Numbered from the stretch's first letter, positions 1-9,282 are shown. The stretch is DNA of 64,000 nt from Brevibacillus ruminantium (GCF_023746555.1 NZ_CP098755.1:570501-634500); one strand, 5' to 3'. Made by a program: numbers and translations. The notes: a model not told the origin generated them from the letters alone.

Positions 1-761
1 TGTGTGTGTTTGATGGATTGACGAAGGATTTGCTCTCGACCAGGTTCGAAGCGAAAGGGAACGTCGGCATGTACCTCTATCGGATGATTGAGCACAACGT
101 CGAGCAGGATAAAATTCCATCCCCGACACTGCATGAATTCATACGCACTTATTTTGGCGAGGGCATTGATCCATACCTTCCCCTTCTTGAGAAAAAGGGA
201 AAAAACGTGGGGATTAAAGGAGTGGCCTTGTTTCGCGATGATAAGTACGTCGATTGGGTACCGCCGAAGGAAGCCTTTTTTATTAAACTGGTACATGAAA
301 ACTATCGAACGGCCACCTATGAGATGAGAACATCGCGGAAGCGCTTGGAGCTTGAGCCAAACTCCGGTGGAGACAAAGAAACGGATTTTCGGCTGGTATT
401 TGACACCATCAGCAGCAAGGCAAGCATCAAGGTTGTCAGCCAGAAACCACTGATATTTGACGTCAAAATCAAATTGAAGGCCCGCATTCTGGAGATGTCG
501 GAACCAGTAAAGCTGGAGAATCCGAAAATGACAAAGCAACTCGACAAGGTCCTTTCAGAAAATCTGAAACAAGAGCTGGAGAAGGTCGTTCGGAAGATCC
601 AAAAAATGGGTGTGGACCCGTTTGGTTTTGGGGAAAGGTACCGGTCTCAAGTGCGGGGAGCGGGAAAGCTTTCACATGAAGAATTGCAAAAACGTTTTCA
701 AGAGGCGGAGTTCCGCTTTCACGTAGATGCCGAGGTCATCCGCAATGGAGTCATGGATTAA
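1..761 (+). CDS. Ger(x)C-type spore germination protein, C-terminal part (5' truncated)
   Basis: The reading frame is open from the left window edge to a TAA at 759-761, so only the C-terminal ~252 residues are present. The visible part matches the Ger(x)C C-terminal domain: GVALFRDDKYVDW near the start of the domain and a long Glu/Lys-rich helix (NLKQELEKVVRKIQKMGVDPFG is its type of motif) before the end. Family members are lipoproteins of the nutrient germinant receptor, made with GerA- and GerB-type subunits at the spore inner membrane. The signal peptide and lipobox would lie upstream of the window. The methionine-operon promoter begins 8 bases after the stop, with no clear terminator between. 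Family assignment is fairly sure; the receptor it belongs to is unknown. Confidence 0.85.
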   Translation, partial: CVFDGLTKDLLSTRFEAKGNVGMYLYRMIEHNVEQDKIPSPTLHEFIRTYFGEGIDPYLPLLEKKGKNVGIKGVALFRDDKYVDWVPPKEAFFIKLVHENYRTATYEMRTSRKRLELEPNSGGDKETDFRLVFDTISSKASIKVVSQKPLIFDVKIKLKARILEMSEPVKLENPKMTKQLDKVLSENLKQELEKVVRKIQKMGVDPFGFGERYRSQVRGAGKLSHEELQKRFQEAEFRFHVDAEVIRNGVMD

Positions 762-768
762 ATTCTCA

Positions 769-798
769 TTGACTTTTTATTTCGCGATAGCATATAAT
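769..798 (+). promoter_or_regulatory. Sigma-A-type promoter of the metNIQ operon
   Basis: TTGACT (769-774) and a perfect TATAAT (793-798) are separated by 18 bases. Transcription would start near 805 and run straight into the S-box leader. Confidence 0.8.
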
Positions 799-851
799 CC
801 AATTTGTATCAAGACGGTACATTTCTATTAATTGAATCTAACGTAGATATT

Positions 852-971
852 CTTCTTATCCAGAGAGGCGGAGGGAAAGGCCCTATGAAGCCCGGCAACC
901 GGCTCATCGATCATTCGATGGGTGGCGCGGTGCCAATTCCTACAAGATGTAGATCTTGTACAGATGAGAAG
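852..971 (+). promoter_or_regulatory. SAM-I (S-box) riboswitch aptamer
   Basis: The conserved S-box core is visible (cagagaggcggaggg, then ggccctatgaagcccggcaa as two adjoining blocks). The closing P1 stem is fully paired: 852-860 (cttcttatc) with 963-971 (gatgagaag), including one G-U pair. The downstream terminator at 1001-1034 and the methionine transport genes fit S-adenosylmethionine-triggered transcription termination. Confidence 0.95.
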
Positions 972-1000
972 GGTGGATGCGATCGTATATTACGGTGCAG

Positions 1001-1036
1001 CCCCTTTTTCGTATAGGAAAAAGGGGTTTTTATTTT
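1001..1036 (+). terminator. Riboswitch-controlled intrinsic terminator
   Basis: Arms cccctttttc (1001-1010) and gaaaaagggg (1017-1026) pair perfectly and are followed by a T-run. It sits between the S-box aptamer and metN, so it is the expression platform. Confidence 0.92.
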
Positions 1037-1053
1037 ATACGGGAGGTGAGCGG

Positions 1054-2067
1054 ATGATACAGTTGCATGATCTGAAAAAAGACTACGTGGTCAACGGAAA
1101 GGCGATACCTGCTTTGCGAGGGATCGACCTTACGATCAAAAAGGGAGAAATATACGGGGTCATTGGACACTCCGGGGCGGGAAAAAGCACACTGATCCGC
1201 TGTATCAATCTGCTGGAGCGCCCGACATCAGGCAGAGTGATCGTCGATGGAGTCGATCTGACGAAACTGGACGAGGGCAAGCTTCAGGAGCAGCGCAGAC
1301 ATATTGGGATGATTTTCCAGCATTTTAACCTCCTGTCGTCCGCGACCGTAGCGGAGAATGTGGCTTTTCCGTTAAAACTGGCGAAGCGGCCCAAAAACCA
1401 AATTGATAAGAAGGTTAAGGAAATGCTGGAGCTGGTGGGGCTCAGTGAGCATCGGGACAAGTATCCGTCACAATTGTCGGGTGGGCAGAAACAGCGCGTT
1501 GGCATCGCCCGTGCACTGGCGAGTGACCCCAAAGTGCTGCTCTGCGACGAGGCGACCTCAGCTCTCGACCCGCAGACAACCAACTCTATTCTCGCTCTCT
1601 TGCTCGATATCAACCGAAAACTGGGACTGACCATCGTGCTGATCACCCACGAGATGCATGTGATCCGCTCCATCTGTGATCGGGTAGGTGTGATTGACGG
1701 CGGACATATCGTCGAAACCGGCGAGGTTCTGGAAGTGTTCCTGAAGCCGCAGCATCCGACGACACAGGAGTTTGTCGAGCAGGTAGCGGACTCCAGTGAA
1801 TTGCGTAAAGTCGTTTCCCTGGAAAAAGCGTCGGGCGAACGGATGATTCTTCGCGTGACCTTCCTGGGCGAGCAAACCTACCAGCCGATCCTTTTTGAAA
1901 CGATGCAGGAGACAGGGACGGTATTCAGCATCCTGCAGGGGACCATCTCACGGATGAAAGACACCCCATACGGTCAGCTCGTGGTCGAGTTGGGCGGGAA
2001 TTCGGGCCAAAACAACAAAGCGATCGAGACACTGCGACAGCGCGGGCTGGAAGTGGAGGTGATATAG
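1054..2067 (+). CDS. metN: Methionine ABC transporter ATP-binding protein MetN
   Basis: 337 residues; ATPase of the MetNIQ D/L-methionine importer at the inner face of the membrane. Visible motifs are Walker A GHSGAGKST, signature LSGGQKQR, Walker B VLLCDEATSALD and the switch histidine in VLITHEM. After the ATPase core there is a C-terminal NIL-type domain of about 80 residues, which in this family binds methionine for transinhibition. The ATG at 1054 is chosen because GGGAGGTGA lies just upstream; the frame stays open back to 922, but that would run through the riboswitch and terminator. metI starts 3 bases after the stop. Controlled by the S-box leader. Confidence 0.95.
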   Translation: MIQLHDLKKDYVVNGKAIPALRGIDLTIKKGEIYGVIGHSGAGKSTLIRCINLLERPTSGRVIVDGVDLTKLDEGKLQEQRRHIGMIFQHFNLLSSATVAENVAFPLKLAKRPKNQIDKKVKEMLELVGLSEHRDKYPSQLSGGQKQRVGIARALASDPKVLLCDEATSALDPQTTNSILALLLDINRKLGLTIVLITHEMHVIRSICDRVGVIDGGHIVETGEVLEVFLKPQHPTTQEFVEQVADSSELRKVVSLEKASGERMILRVTFLGEQTYQPILFETMQETGTVFSILQGTISRMKDTPYGQLVVELGGNSGQNNKAIETLRQRGLEVEVI

Positions 2068-2070
2068 GGC

Positions 2071-2730
2071 ATGTCGTTTACAAATGTGGATTGGACAGAA
2101 ATATGGAAGGGCTCAATTGACACACTGACCATGCTCGGGTTCTCTACCTTGTTCACGGTCATTATCGGACTTCCGCTGGGAATCCTGCTATTCCTGACGT
2201 CCAAAGGACAACTGCTGGAAAACCGCTTGTTTTATTCGGTATCATCCTTTGTCGTAAACGTTTTGCGTTCCGTGCCTTTCATTATTTTGATGATTCTCTT
2301 GATTCCCGTAACGAAGATGCTCGTCGGCACTTCACTCGGAGTAAAAGGCTCTATCCCTCCTTTGGTCATCGGTGCAGCTCCGTTTTTTGCCAGATTGGTA
2401 GAAACATCTCTGCGTGAGGTAGACCGGGGTGTGATCGAAGCAGCTCAATCGATGGGGGCGTCCAACTGGCAGATTATCCGCAGCGTCCTGCTGCCGGAAT
2501 CGCGACCGGGTCTGATCGCCGGGATCACCATTACGACAGTGGCACTCGTTTCGTACACGGCCATGTCAGGTGTCATCGGCGGCGGGGGCTTGGGGGATTT
2601 GGCGATCCGCTACGGCTATCAGCGCTTCCAGACCGATGTCATGATTGTGACTGTCTTCATATTGCTTGTGTTGGTTCAGATCTTGCAGTCGCTGGGTGAT
2701 CGCTTGGTGATCAAATTCAGCCGGAAATAA
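2071..2730 (+). CDS. metI: Methionine ABC transporter permease MetI/MetP
   Basis: 219 residues with about five hydrophobic membrane spans, the usual size for MetI. The cytoplasmic coupling loop EAAQSMGASNWQIIRS (EAA motif contacting MetN) is at about residues 122-137. It lies 3 bases downstream of metN with GGAGGTGATA as ribosome binding site, so the two are translated from one mRNA. The subunit forms the membrane channel of the methionine importer, and the gene falls under the same SAM riboswitch. Confidence 0.93.
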   Translation: MSFTNVDWTEIWKGSIDTLTMLGFSTLFTVIIGLPLGILLFLTSKGQLLENRLFYSVSSFVVNVLRSVPFIILMILLIPVTKMLVGTSLGVKGSIPPLVIGAAPFFARLVETSLREVDRGVIEAAQSMGASNWQIIRSVLLPESRPGLIAGITITTVALVSYTAMSGVIGGGGLGDLAIRYGYQRFQTDVMIVTVFILLVLVQILQSLGDRLVIKFSRK

Positions 2731-2807
2731 GATCTTGTCCATAGAAAGGTAAGCCGTTCTATCAGCTTAAAAAAACAGTTCGTAAAAAGAGAAAGGGGAA
2801 ATCATCT

Positions 2808-3647
2808 GTGAAGAAATTGGTAGTTTCCGTATTGTCCACTGTATTGGCATTTTCTCTGGCTGCTTGCGGCAGCAAAAATGAAGCAGCTCCTGCGCCTGCG
2901 GCGAACGGTTCCCAGGGAGAGCAGAAAGTAGTGACACTGACGGTCGCTGCAACACCTGTTCCACAGGCTGAGATTCTGAAATTCGTCGCTCCCAAGCTGA
3001 AAGAAGAAGGCGTCAATCTGGAAGTAAAAGAATTTACCGATTACGTTCAACCAAACGTACAAGTACATGAAAAACAACTGGATGCAAACTTTTTCCAGCA
3101 TCTTCCATATCTGCAGCAGTTCAACAAAGATCAAAACATGGATCTGGTAGAAGTCGTGCCTGTTCACATTGAGCCATTTGGCGCCTACTCCAAAAAAGTA
3201 AAGAGTGTGGATGAACTGGCTGACGGTGCCACTGTCGCTCTGCCAAACGACGTAACCAACAATGGTCGCGCTCTGGCCCTGTTGGAAAAGAGCGGCCTCG
3301 TCAAACTGAAAGACGGCGTAGGCATCAACGGTACGGTAAAAGACATCGTAGAAAACAAGAAAAACCTGCAATTCAAAGAGGTTGAAGCAGCGATGCTGCC
3401 ACGCGTACTGGATGAAGTCGACCTCGCGCTGATCAACACCAACTATGCTTTGGAAGCAAAACTGGTTCCAACCAAAGACGCGCTGTTCATCGAAGACAAA
3501 GAGTCTCCGTATGCGAATTACCTGGTAGCACGTCCTGACAACAAAGATGATGAGGCCATTCAAAAGCTGGCAAAAGCACTGAATACACCAGAAGTGAAAA
3601 AGTTCATCGAAGATACGTATGAAGGAGCAGTTGTTCCTGCATTCTAA
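2808..3647 (+). CDS. metQ: Methionine-binding lipoprotein MetQ (NlpA family)
   Basis: 279 residues. GTG start at 2808 preceded by GAAAGGGG. An N-terminal signal with lipobox LAAC places the lipid-anchored cysteine at residue 20, followed by a short Ala/Pro linker. The body is an NlpA-type substrate-binding domain (KEFTDYVQPNVQ, LDANFFQHLPY, EPFGAYSKK), the usual MetQ signature. It captures methionine outside the membrane and delivers it to MetI/MetN. It is the third gene of the operon after a 77-base gap and ends at a strong terminator. Confidence 0.94.
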   Translation: MKKLVVSVLSTVLAFSLAACGSKNEAAPAPAANGSQGEQKVVTLTVAATPVPQAEILKFVAPKLKEEGVNLEVKEFTDYVQPNVQVHEKQLDANFFQHLPYLQQFNKDQNMDLVEVVPVHIEPFGAYSKKVKSVDELADGATVALPNDVTNNGRALALLEKSGLVKLKDGVGINGTVKDIVENKKNLQFKEVEAAMLPRVLDEVDLALINTNYALEAKLVPTKDALFIEDKESPYANYLVARPDNKDDEAIQKLAKALNTPEVKKFIEDTYEGAVVPAF

Positions 3648-3679
3648 TGCAGATCAACGCTTGGCATGACAGAGGAGGT

Positions 3680-3712
3680 ACCCGAGTCCTGATGGGATTC
3701 GGGTCCTTTTTT
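3680..3712 (+). terminator. Terminator of the metNIQ operon
   Basis: 10-bp stem 3680-3689 / 3695-3704 with one G-U pair, five-base loop, then CCTTTTTT. Confidence 0.85.
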
Positions 3713-3799
3713 GATTTTTGGGACGCGGATTGGACAAAAATGACTTTATTTTCCTTGATAGTTAAGCTATTCCGTTTATACTTTTTCATTAATAGATAA

Positions 3800-3866
3800 A
3801 ATATTCGTAAAATTTAATTAAATCTAAACAAAGCCCATTCCCTTTCCTGTTTTTTGCAGGTATATT
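3800..3866 (+). promoter_or_regulatory. AT-rich leader of first oligopeptide-binding gene, with CodY-like box and -10
   Basis: AATATTCGTAAAATT at 3800-3814 matches the CodY consensus AATTTTCWGAAAATT at 12 of 15 positions. A possible -10, TATATT, lies at 3861-3866; no good -35 is visible. The genes at 7537 and 15609 have similar AT-rich leaders with TATATT. CodY control of peptide importers is established in Bacillus; its use here is inference. Confidence 0.4.
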
Positions 3867-3906
3867 TTGGGGGCAACACTTTTATTAGATAAGGGGGAAT
3901 TTTCAG

Positions 3907-5556
3907 ATGAAAAAGTTATCAGCAATGACGCTGGGGCTATCGCTAGTGATCAGCGCTGCACTCGCGGGATGCGGTGGCAGCGGCGGTCAGTCGGCACCGG
4001 CAGACAAGCCGGCGACGGGGACCTCACAGGCGGCGCCAGAGAAAAAGAAGGGACCGCAGATTTTCCGCGCCAATCTGACCAGTGAGCCTTCAACGGCTGA
4101 CCCGGGTTTGGCCAAGGACGCTACGTCAGGAACAATCGTTCGCGCGACCTTTGACGGTTTGACCCGTCTTGACGGAAACGCCAAACCGATGAATTCTGTC
4201 GCCAGCGATGTGAAGATATCTGACGACAAGCTCACCTACACGTTTACCCTGCGCGATTCCAAATGGAGCAATGGAGATCCGGTCACAGCACATGACTTTG
4301 AATACGCCTGGAAACGTGCTCTCGATCCAAAATTGGGCGCCGAGTACGCCTACCAGCTTTACTACATCAAAAATGCAGCGAAGGTACACGGCTCCAAAGC
4401 CACCCCTGACACATTGGGCGTCAAGGCATTGGATGACAAAACACTGGAAGTGACGCTGGAGAACCCGACGCCATACTTCCTGGAGCTGACAGCCTTTTAC
4501 ACCTACTATCCCGTAAATAAGAAAGTAGTCGAGGCCGATCCGAAGTGGGCAAACGAAGCTGCTACGCACGTCGGAAACGGTCCGTTCAAGATGACAGCCT
4601 GGGAGCATAAAGCCAAGATTGTCCTGGAGAAAAACGAAAACTATTGGGAAAAAGACATCGTCAACCTGGATAAAATTGAATTCGTGATGATTGAAGACGA
4701 CAATACAGCACTCTCCATGTTTGAAAACGGCGAGCTGGATTGGGCAGGTCAACCGCTCGGCGGACTGCCGACAGACGCTATCCCGGCCCTGAAGGATGCG
4801 GGCAAGCTGGTAGTCCATCCGAAGGCGACCATGTACTGGTACAAAGTCAACACCACGAAGGGGCCTCTCGCCAACGCCAATATTCGCAAAGCCTTGGCGC
4901 TTGCAGTGAACCGCCAGGCAATCGTGGACAACGTAACACAGGTGGGCCAGGTGCCGACGATGGGGCTATTGCCGAAATCCATGGCTGTGAAGCCAGAGGG
5001 CTATTTTAAAGACAACGATGTCGAGACAGCGAAAAAACTGCTGGATGAGGGATTGAAGGAGCTGGGCCTCACCAAGCTGCCAACCATCACCGTTTCCTAC
5101 AACACGACGGACCGTCACAAGAAAATCGCTGAAGCTATGCAGGATCAGTGGAAGCAAGGGCTCGGTATCGATGTGAAGCTGATGAACAAAGAGTTCAAAG
5201 TGCATCTGCAAGACATGCATGAACTGAACTACGAAATCGGCCGTCTGGGCTGGAATGCGGACTTTAACGATCCGATCAACTACCTGGAAATGTTCCGCGA
5301 CAAGGATACCGGTACCAATGATACCGGCTGGGAGAACGACCGCTACAAAGAACTGCTGGCTCAATCTACGACCGCTCCAGATGCGGAAAGCCGCATGAAA
5401 ATGTTTGCGGAAGCCGAGCAGATTTTCATGGATGCCATGCCAGTCATCCCGCTCTTCACGGACGTGGATGTATGGGTGCAAAATGATAAAGTAAAAGGCG
5501 TACAAGTGGACCCTCTTGGCTTTATCGACCTCAAGTGGGCCGAGATTACCGAGTAA
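3907..5556 (+). CDS. Oligopeptide-binding lipoprotein, OppA/DppE type (paralogue 1)
   Basis: 549 residues, full length for family-5 extracellular solute-binding proteins. Signal peptide with lipobox LAGC anchors it at Cys22. The conserved start of the binding domain (LTSEPSTADPGLAKD) is at about residues 57-71, and the fold continues through FDGLTRLD, DSKWSNGDPV, AYQLYYIKNA and NENYWEKD to a C-terminal DVWVQNDKVKGVQVDPLGF. It should bind peptides outside the cell for an Opp/Dpp permease. None is encoded here, so the partner transporter lies elsewhere. It is closest to paralogue 2 (shared ending DLKWAE). It has its own AT-rich leader and strong terminator, so it is probably a single-gene unit. 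Confidence 0.93.
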   Translation: MKKLSAMTLGLSLVISAALAGCGGSGGQSAPADKPATGTSQAAPEKKKGPQIFRANLTSEPSTADPGLAKDATSGTIVRATFDGLTRLDGNAKPMNSVASDVKISDDKLTYTFTLRDSKWSNGDPVTAHDFEYAWKRALDPKLGAEYAYQLYYIKNAAKVHGSKATPDTLGVKALDDKTLEVTLENPTPYFLELTAFYTYYPVNKKVVEADPKWANEAATHVGNGPFKMTAWEHKAKIVLEKNENYWEKDIVNLDKIEFVMIEDDNTALSMFENGELDWAGQPLGGLPTDAIPALKDAGKLVVHPKATMYWYKVNTTKGPLANANIRKALALAVNRQAIVDNVTQVGQVPTMGLLPKSMAVKPEGYFKDNDVETAKKLLDEGLKELGLTKLPTITVSYNTTDRHKKIAEAMQDQWKQGLGIDVKLMNKEFKVHLQDMHELNYEIGRLGWNADFNDPINYLEMFRDKDTGTNDTGWENDRYKELLAQSTTAPDAESRMKMFAEAEQIFMDAMPVIPLFTDVDVWVQNDKVKGVQVDPLGFIDLKWAEITE

Positions 5557-5620
5557 AACATAAATAAGCGAAAAACGACAAACCAACGGATAAAAGAACA
5601 GACGGTGTACAAGTAAAAGC

Positions 5621-5670
5621 AAAAATGGCAGCCAGAATGAGGGAAACCAATTCGCGGCTGCCATTTTTAT
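5621..5670 (+). terminator. Terminator after peptide-binding paralogue 1
   Basis: Perfect 13-bp stem, 5621-5633 (aaaaatggcagcc) with 5656-5668, around a 22-base loop; the 3' arm ends in a T-run. Confidence 0.85.
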
Positions 5671-5698
5671 GCAAGATAAATATGACAGGGGGTCATTC

Positions 5699-7360
5699 AT
5701 GATGAAAAGACAGGCAGCTCCACTTATTGTTGGTCTCGCCCTGATTACTGCCACCGTACTGGGTGGATGCACAGGAGGAAGTTCTACCTCGACCGCGCAA
5801 CCGCCACCTGATCAAACAGGCCAAACCAGCACAAATGCCGTTCAGCAACCCAAAACACCCAGTGTATTCCGGGCCAATTTGCACAGTGAGCCATCGACGA
5901 TCGATCCCGGTCTGGCCAAGGACAATACCTCAGGGACGGTTGTACGTGCAGCCTTCGATGGGCTGACCAGACTGGATGCAAAGGCGAAGCCGATGAATTC
6001 GATTGCCCAAGAGGTGAAGACCTCAGCGGATGGCCTGACATACACCTTTACCCTGCGTGATGCCAAATGGAGCAACGGCGATCCCGTAAAAGCGAGTGAC
6101 TTTGTCTTCGCCTGGAAACGGGCGCTTGACCCCAAGCTGGCCTCCGAGTACGCTTACCAGCTCTACTACATCAAAAATGCCCAGGAAATCAATGCCGGGC
6201 AGGCTTCGCCGGATACACTGGGCGCAAAAGCCCTGGATGAAAAGACACTCGAAGTTCAGCTGGTCAATCCAACGCCCTACTTCCTGGAGCTGACGGCTTT
6301 TTACACCTACTATCCGGTGAATCAAAAGGTAGTCGAAGCCAATCCGAACTGGGCATTGGAAGCAGCGACCCACGTCGGCAACGGTCCGTTTAAAGTAACG
6401 ACCTGGGAGCATAAAAACAAGATGGTGCTGGAGAAAAATGAAAACTACTGGGATCAACAGGCGGTGAAGCTGGACCGGATTGAATTCGTGATGATTGAGG
6501 ATGACAACACAGAACTGGCGATGTTTGAAAAAGGAGAACTGGACTGGGCCGGGCAACCGATAGGCGGACTACCGACGGATGCCATTCCTTCCCTGAGAGC
6601 GGAAGGGAAGCTGGTCATCCATCCGGAAGCGTCCATGTACTGGTTCAAAATGAATACTACCAAACCGCCATTGAACAATATCAAAATCCGGAAAGCACTC
6701 GCCTATGCGGTAAACCGCCAGGACATCGTGGATAACGTCACCCAGGTAGGACAGGTACCGACTATGGGCATACTGCCACAGACGATGATTTTAAAGCCAG
6801 AGGGCTACTTCAAGGACAATGATGTGGAGACAGCAAAAAAACTGCTGGCTGAAGGACTGCAAGAGCTGGGCCTCGACAAGCTGCCTGTTCTGACGCTTTC
6901 CTATAATACGGTGGATCGTCACAAGAAGATTGCCGAAGCTCTGCAAGACCAGTGGAAGCGCAACCTGGGGATCGACATCAAGCTGCAAAACAAAGAGTTT
7001 AAAGTGCATCTCCAGGATTTAAACGAGCTGAATTATGAAATAGGACGGATCGGCTGGAGCGCAGATTTCAATGACCCGATCAACTATCTGGAAATGTTCC
7101 GCGACAAAGACGGGGGCAACAATGATATGGGGTGGGAGAACGCCCGATACAAAGAGCTGATCATCCAGGCAGCAGCCGAGCTGGACCCGGAAAAGCGGGC
7201 ACAAATGTTTAGTGAAGCTGAACAGATCATGATGGACGAAATGCCGCTCATCCCGATGTTCACGGACGTAGATGTCTGGGTGCAAAGCGACAAGGTAAAA
7301 GGCGTACAGGTTGATCCGCTTGGTTTTGTCGACCTTAAGTGGGCAGAGATGATCCAATGA
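5699..7360 (+). CDS. Oligopeptide-binding lipoprotein, OppA/DppE type (paralogue 2)
   Basis: 553 residues. The ATG at 5699 (or the adjacent one at 5702) is chosen because AGGGGG lies 6 bases upstream. The frame is open to 5669, but that start would fall in the preceding terminator. Lipobox LGGC follows a typical signal peptide, then a Thr/Gln/Pro-rich linker and a family-5 binding domain (LHSEPSTIDPGLAKD, FDGLTRLD, DAKWSNGDPV). Very similar to paralogue 1, and the two look like a tandem duplication. Unlike paralogues 1, 3 and 4 it has no AT-rich leader, so it may depend on read-through from paralogue 1 or on a promoter I cannot see. Confidence 0.92.
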   Translation: MMKRQAAPLIVGLALITATVLGGCTGGSSTSTAQPPPDQTGQTSTNAVQQPKTPSVFRANLHSEPSTIDPGLAKDNTSGTVVRAAFDGLTRLDAKAKPMNSIAQEVKTSADGLTYTFTLRDAKWSNGDPVKASDFVFAWKRALDPKLASEYAYQLYYIKNAQEINAGQASPDTLGAKALDEKTLEVQLVNPTPYFLELTAFYTYYPVNQKVVEANPNWALEAATHVGNGPFKVTTWEHKNKMVLEKNENYWDQQAVKLDRIEFVMIEDDNTELAMFEKGELDWAGQPIGGLPTDAIPSLRAEGKLVIHPEASMYWFKMNTTKPPLNNIKIRKALAYAVNRQDIVDNVTQVGQVPTMGILPQTMILKPEGYFKDNDVETAKKLLAEGLQELGLDKLPVLTLSYNTVDRHKKIAEALQDQWKRNLGIDIKLQNKEFKVHLQDLNELNYEIGRIGWSADFNDPINYLEMFRDKDGGNNDMGWENARYKELIIQAAAELDPEKRAQMFSEAEQIMMDEMPLIPMFTDVDVWVQSDKVKGVQVDPLGFVDLKWAEMIQ

Positions 7361-7378
7361 AACTATCAATACTTTCTG

Positions 7379-7410
7379 AACCGTTCCAAAAATGGGACGG
7401 TTTTTATTTT
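7379..7410 (+). terminator. Terminator after peptide-binding paralogue 2
   Basis: 9-bp stem 7379-7387 / 7394-7402 (AACCGTTCC type, one G-U pair) followed by TTTTTATTTT. Confidence 0.85.
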
Positions 7411-7486
7411 CGTTTACGCAAATAAATGTTTACATAAACTAAAATTAAATTTAATTAAAATCGCTTTAATATTACTAAAAGTAAAG

Positions 7487-7492
7487 TATATT
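7487..7492 (+). promoter_or_regulatory. Possible -10 box of peptide-binding paralogue 3
   Basis: TATATT follows a very AT-rich tract (7427-7486) resembling the leaders of paralogues 1 and 4. No convincing -35. The tract contains AATTTAATTAAAATC, an 11/15 match to the CodY consensus. Confidence 0.35.
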
Positions 7493-7536
7493 AATATCGT
7501 GTACCAATGGTTGATAAGGGGAGGTAAGACATTCAT

Positions 7537-9168
7537 ATGAAAAAAAGTATTTTTGCAGCGATGAGTTCGATTCTCGTACTGAGTGCGGCACTTGCCGGTT
7601 GCGGCGGTGGAGACAAAACTGCTGACAATGCTCAGGGAAATACACAAACGAGCGAAGAGAGCACAGGACCAAAAGTTCTGCGTCTGAACATGCATACGGA
7701 GCCGCCTACGGCCGATCCTGCATTGGCTGAAGACTCTACCTCCGGTGCACTTCTGCGTGCTACCTTTGACGGTCTGACCCGCATTGGCGAAGACGGAAAA
7801 CCGCATGAGTCCGTGGCAGAAAAAATCGATGTATCCGAAGACGGCCTCACGTATACCTTCCATCTTCGTGATTCCAAATGGAGCAACGGTGATCCTGTTA
7901 CCGCGCAAGATTTTGAATACGCCTGGAAACATGCGTTGGAGCCTGCAACAGCAGCCAACTACGCATACCAGCTCTACTACATCAAAAATGCTCAGAAATT
8001 CAATACAAATAAAGCAAGTGCTGATGAAGTTGGCGTAAAAGCACTGGATGAAAAAACACTGGAAGTAAAACTGGAAAACCCAACTCCGTACTTCTTGGAG
8101 CTGACTGCTTTCTACACCTACTACCCAATCAACAAAAAAGTGGCGGAAGCCGATCCGAAATGGGCGACCGAAGCAAAAACCCACGTGGGTAACGGTCCGT
8201 TCAAAATGGAGTCCTGGGAGCATAAGAGCAAGATTGTTCTTGCGAAAAACGAAAACTACTGGGATAAAGATGCTGTAAAACTGGACAAGATCGATTTCTC
8301 CATGGTAGAGGATGAGAATACCGAGCTGTCCATGTTTGACAACGGCGACCTCGACTGGGCCGGCGCACCGCTGAGCGCGCTCCCAACCGATGCGATCCCT
8401 GCACTGAAAGACTCCGGAAAAATGCAGGTGCATGCGATTGCCGGTACCTACATGTACAAATTCAATACGGAAAAAGCGCCATTCAACAACGCGAAAATCC
8501 GTAAAGCATTTGCGTATGCAATCAACCGTCAGTCCATTGTGGACAACGTGACTCAAGCGAACCAGCAACCAGCAATGGGTCTCGTACCGCCAACCATGGC
8601 TGTAACCGCAGAGCCATACTTCAAAGACAATGACCTGGAAACTGCGAAAAAACTGCTGGAAGAAGGCATGAAAGAAGAGGGCCTCACCAAACTGCCTACA
8701 ATCTCGCTTTCCTACAACACTTCCGAAGGTCACAAGAAGATTGCCGAAGCTGTACAAGACCAGTGGAAAAAGGCATTTGATATCGATGTAAAACTGGAAA
8801 ACAAAGAGTGGAAAGTATATCTGGACGACCTGCACCAAGGCAAGTTCATGATCGGACGTTCCAGCTGGAGCGGAGACTTCAACGACCCGATCAACTTCCT
8901 GGAGCTGTTCAAGTTCAAAGATGGCGGAAACAACGATACTCGTTGGGAAAATCCGAAGTTCCAAGAACTGCTGAACCAATCCGCAGTGGAGAAAGACGAA
9001 GCGAAGCGCAAAGCAATCCTCGCCGATGCTGAGAAAATCTTCATGGATGAAATGCCGGCAGCACCGATCTACTACTACACTCACTCCTACGTGAAAAACG
9101 ACAAAGTGAAAGGCGTTGTTCTTGACGGTCTGGGCTTTGTTGACTACAAGTGGGCAACAATCGAATAA
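7537..9168 (+). CDS. Oligopeptide-binding lipoprotein, OppA/DppE type (paralogue 3)
   Basis: 543 residues with signal peptide and lipobox LAGC (Cys22). The family-5 solute-binding fold is complete: MHTEPPTADPALAED, FDGLTRIG, DSKWSNGDPV, AYQLYYIKNA, SYVKNDKVKGVVLDGLGF. It belongs to the same subgroup as paralogue 4 (SSILVLSAALAGCGG leader, HESVAEKI, WKVYLDDLHQG) and is more distant from paralogues 1 and 2. RBS GGGGAGG precedes the ATG. Own AT-rich promoter region and terminator. Function: extracellular capture of oligopeptides for a permease encoded outside this window. Confidence 0.92.
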   Translation: MKKSIFAAMSSILVLSAALAGCGGGDKTADNAQGNTQTSEESTGPKVLRLNMHTEPPTADPALAEDSTSGALLRATFDGLTRIGEDGKPHESVAEKIDVSEDGLTYTFHLRDSKWSNGDPVTAQDFEYAWKHALEPATAANYAYQLYYIKNAQKFNTNKASADEVGVKALDEKTLEVKLENPTPYFLELTAFYTYYPINKKVAEADPKWATEAKTHVGNGPFKMESWEHKSKIVLAKNENYWDKDAVKLDKIDFSMVEDENTELSMFDNGDLDWAGAPLSALPTDAIPALKDSGKMQVHAIAGTYMYKFNTEKAPFNNAKIRKAFAYAINRQSIVDNVTQANQQPAMGLVPPTMAVTAEPYFKDNDLETAKKLLEEGMKEEGLTKLPTISLSYNTSEGHKKIAEAVQDQWKKAFDIDVKLENKEWKVYLDDLHQGKFMIGRSSWSGDFNDPINFLELFKFKDGGNNDTRWENPKFQELLNQSAVEKDEAKRKAILADAEKIFMDEMPAAPIYYYTHSYVKNDKVKGVVLDGLGFVDYKWATIE

Positions 9169-9209
9169 GAGCATTCGGACAGCTTGAGCTGTTTGGAAGC
9201 ATCTGCAAC

Positions 9210-9241
9210 AAGGAAGGGTAGCTAATACTCTTCCTTTTTTT
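9210..9241 (+). terminator. Terminator after peptide-binding paralogue 3
   Basis: 11-bp stem 9210-9220 / 9226-9236 with one G-U pair, followed by a T-run. Confidence 0.85.
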
Positions 9242-9282
9242 CGTCAATGAAAGGAAAGTTGGCGGATACGGAACCGTAGCGA

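Noticed and set aside
922..1053. Upstream extension of metN
   Set aside because: It would translate the riboswitch and its terminator; the start at 1054 has a strong ribosome binding site.
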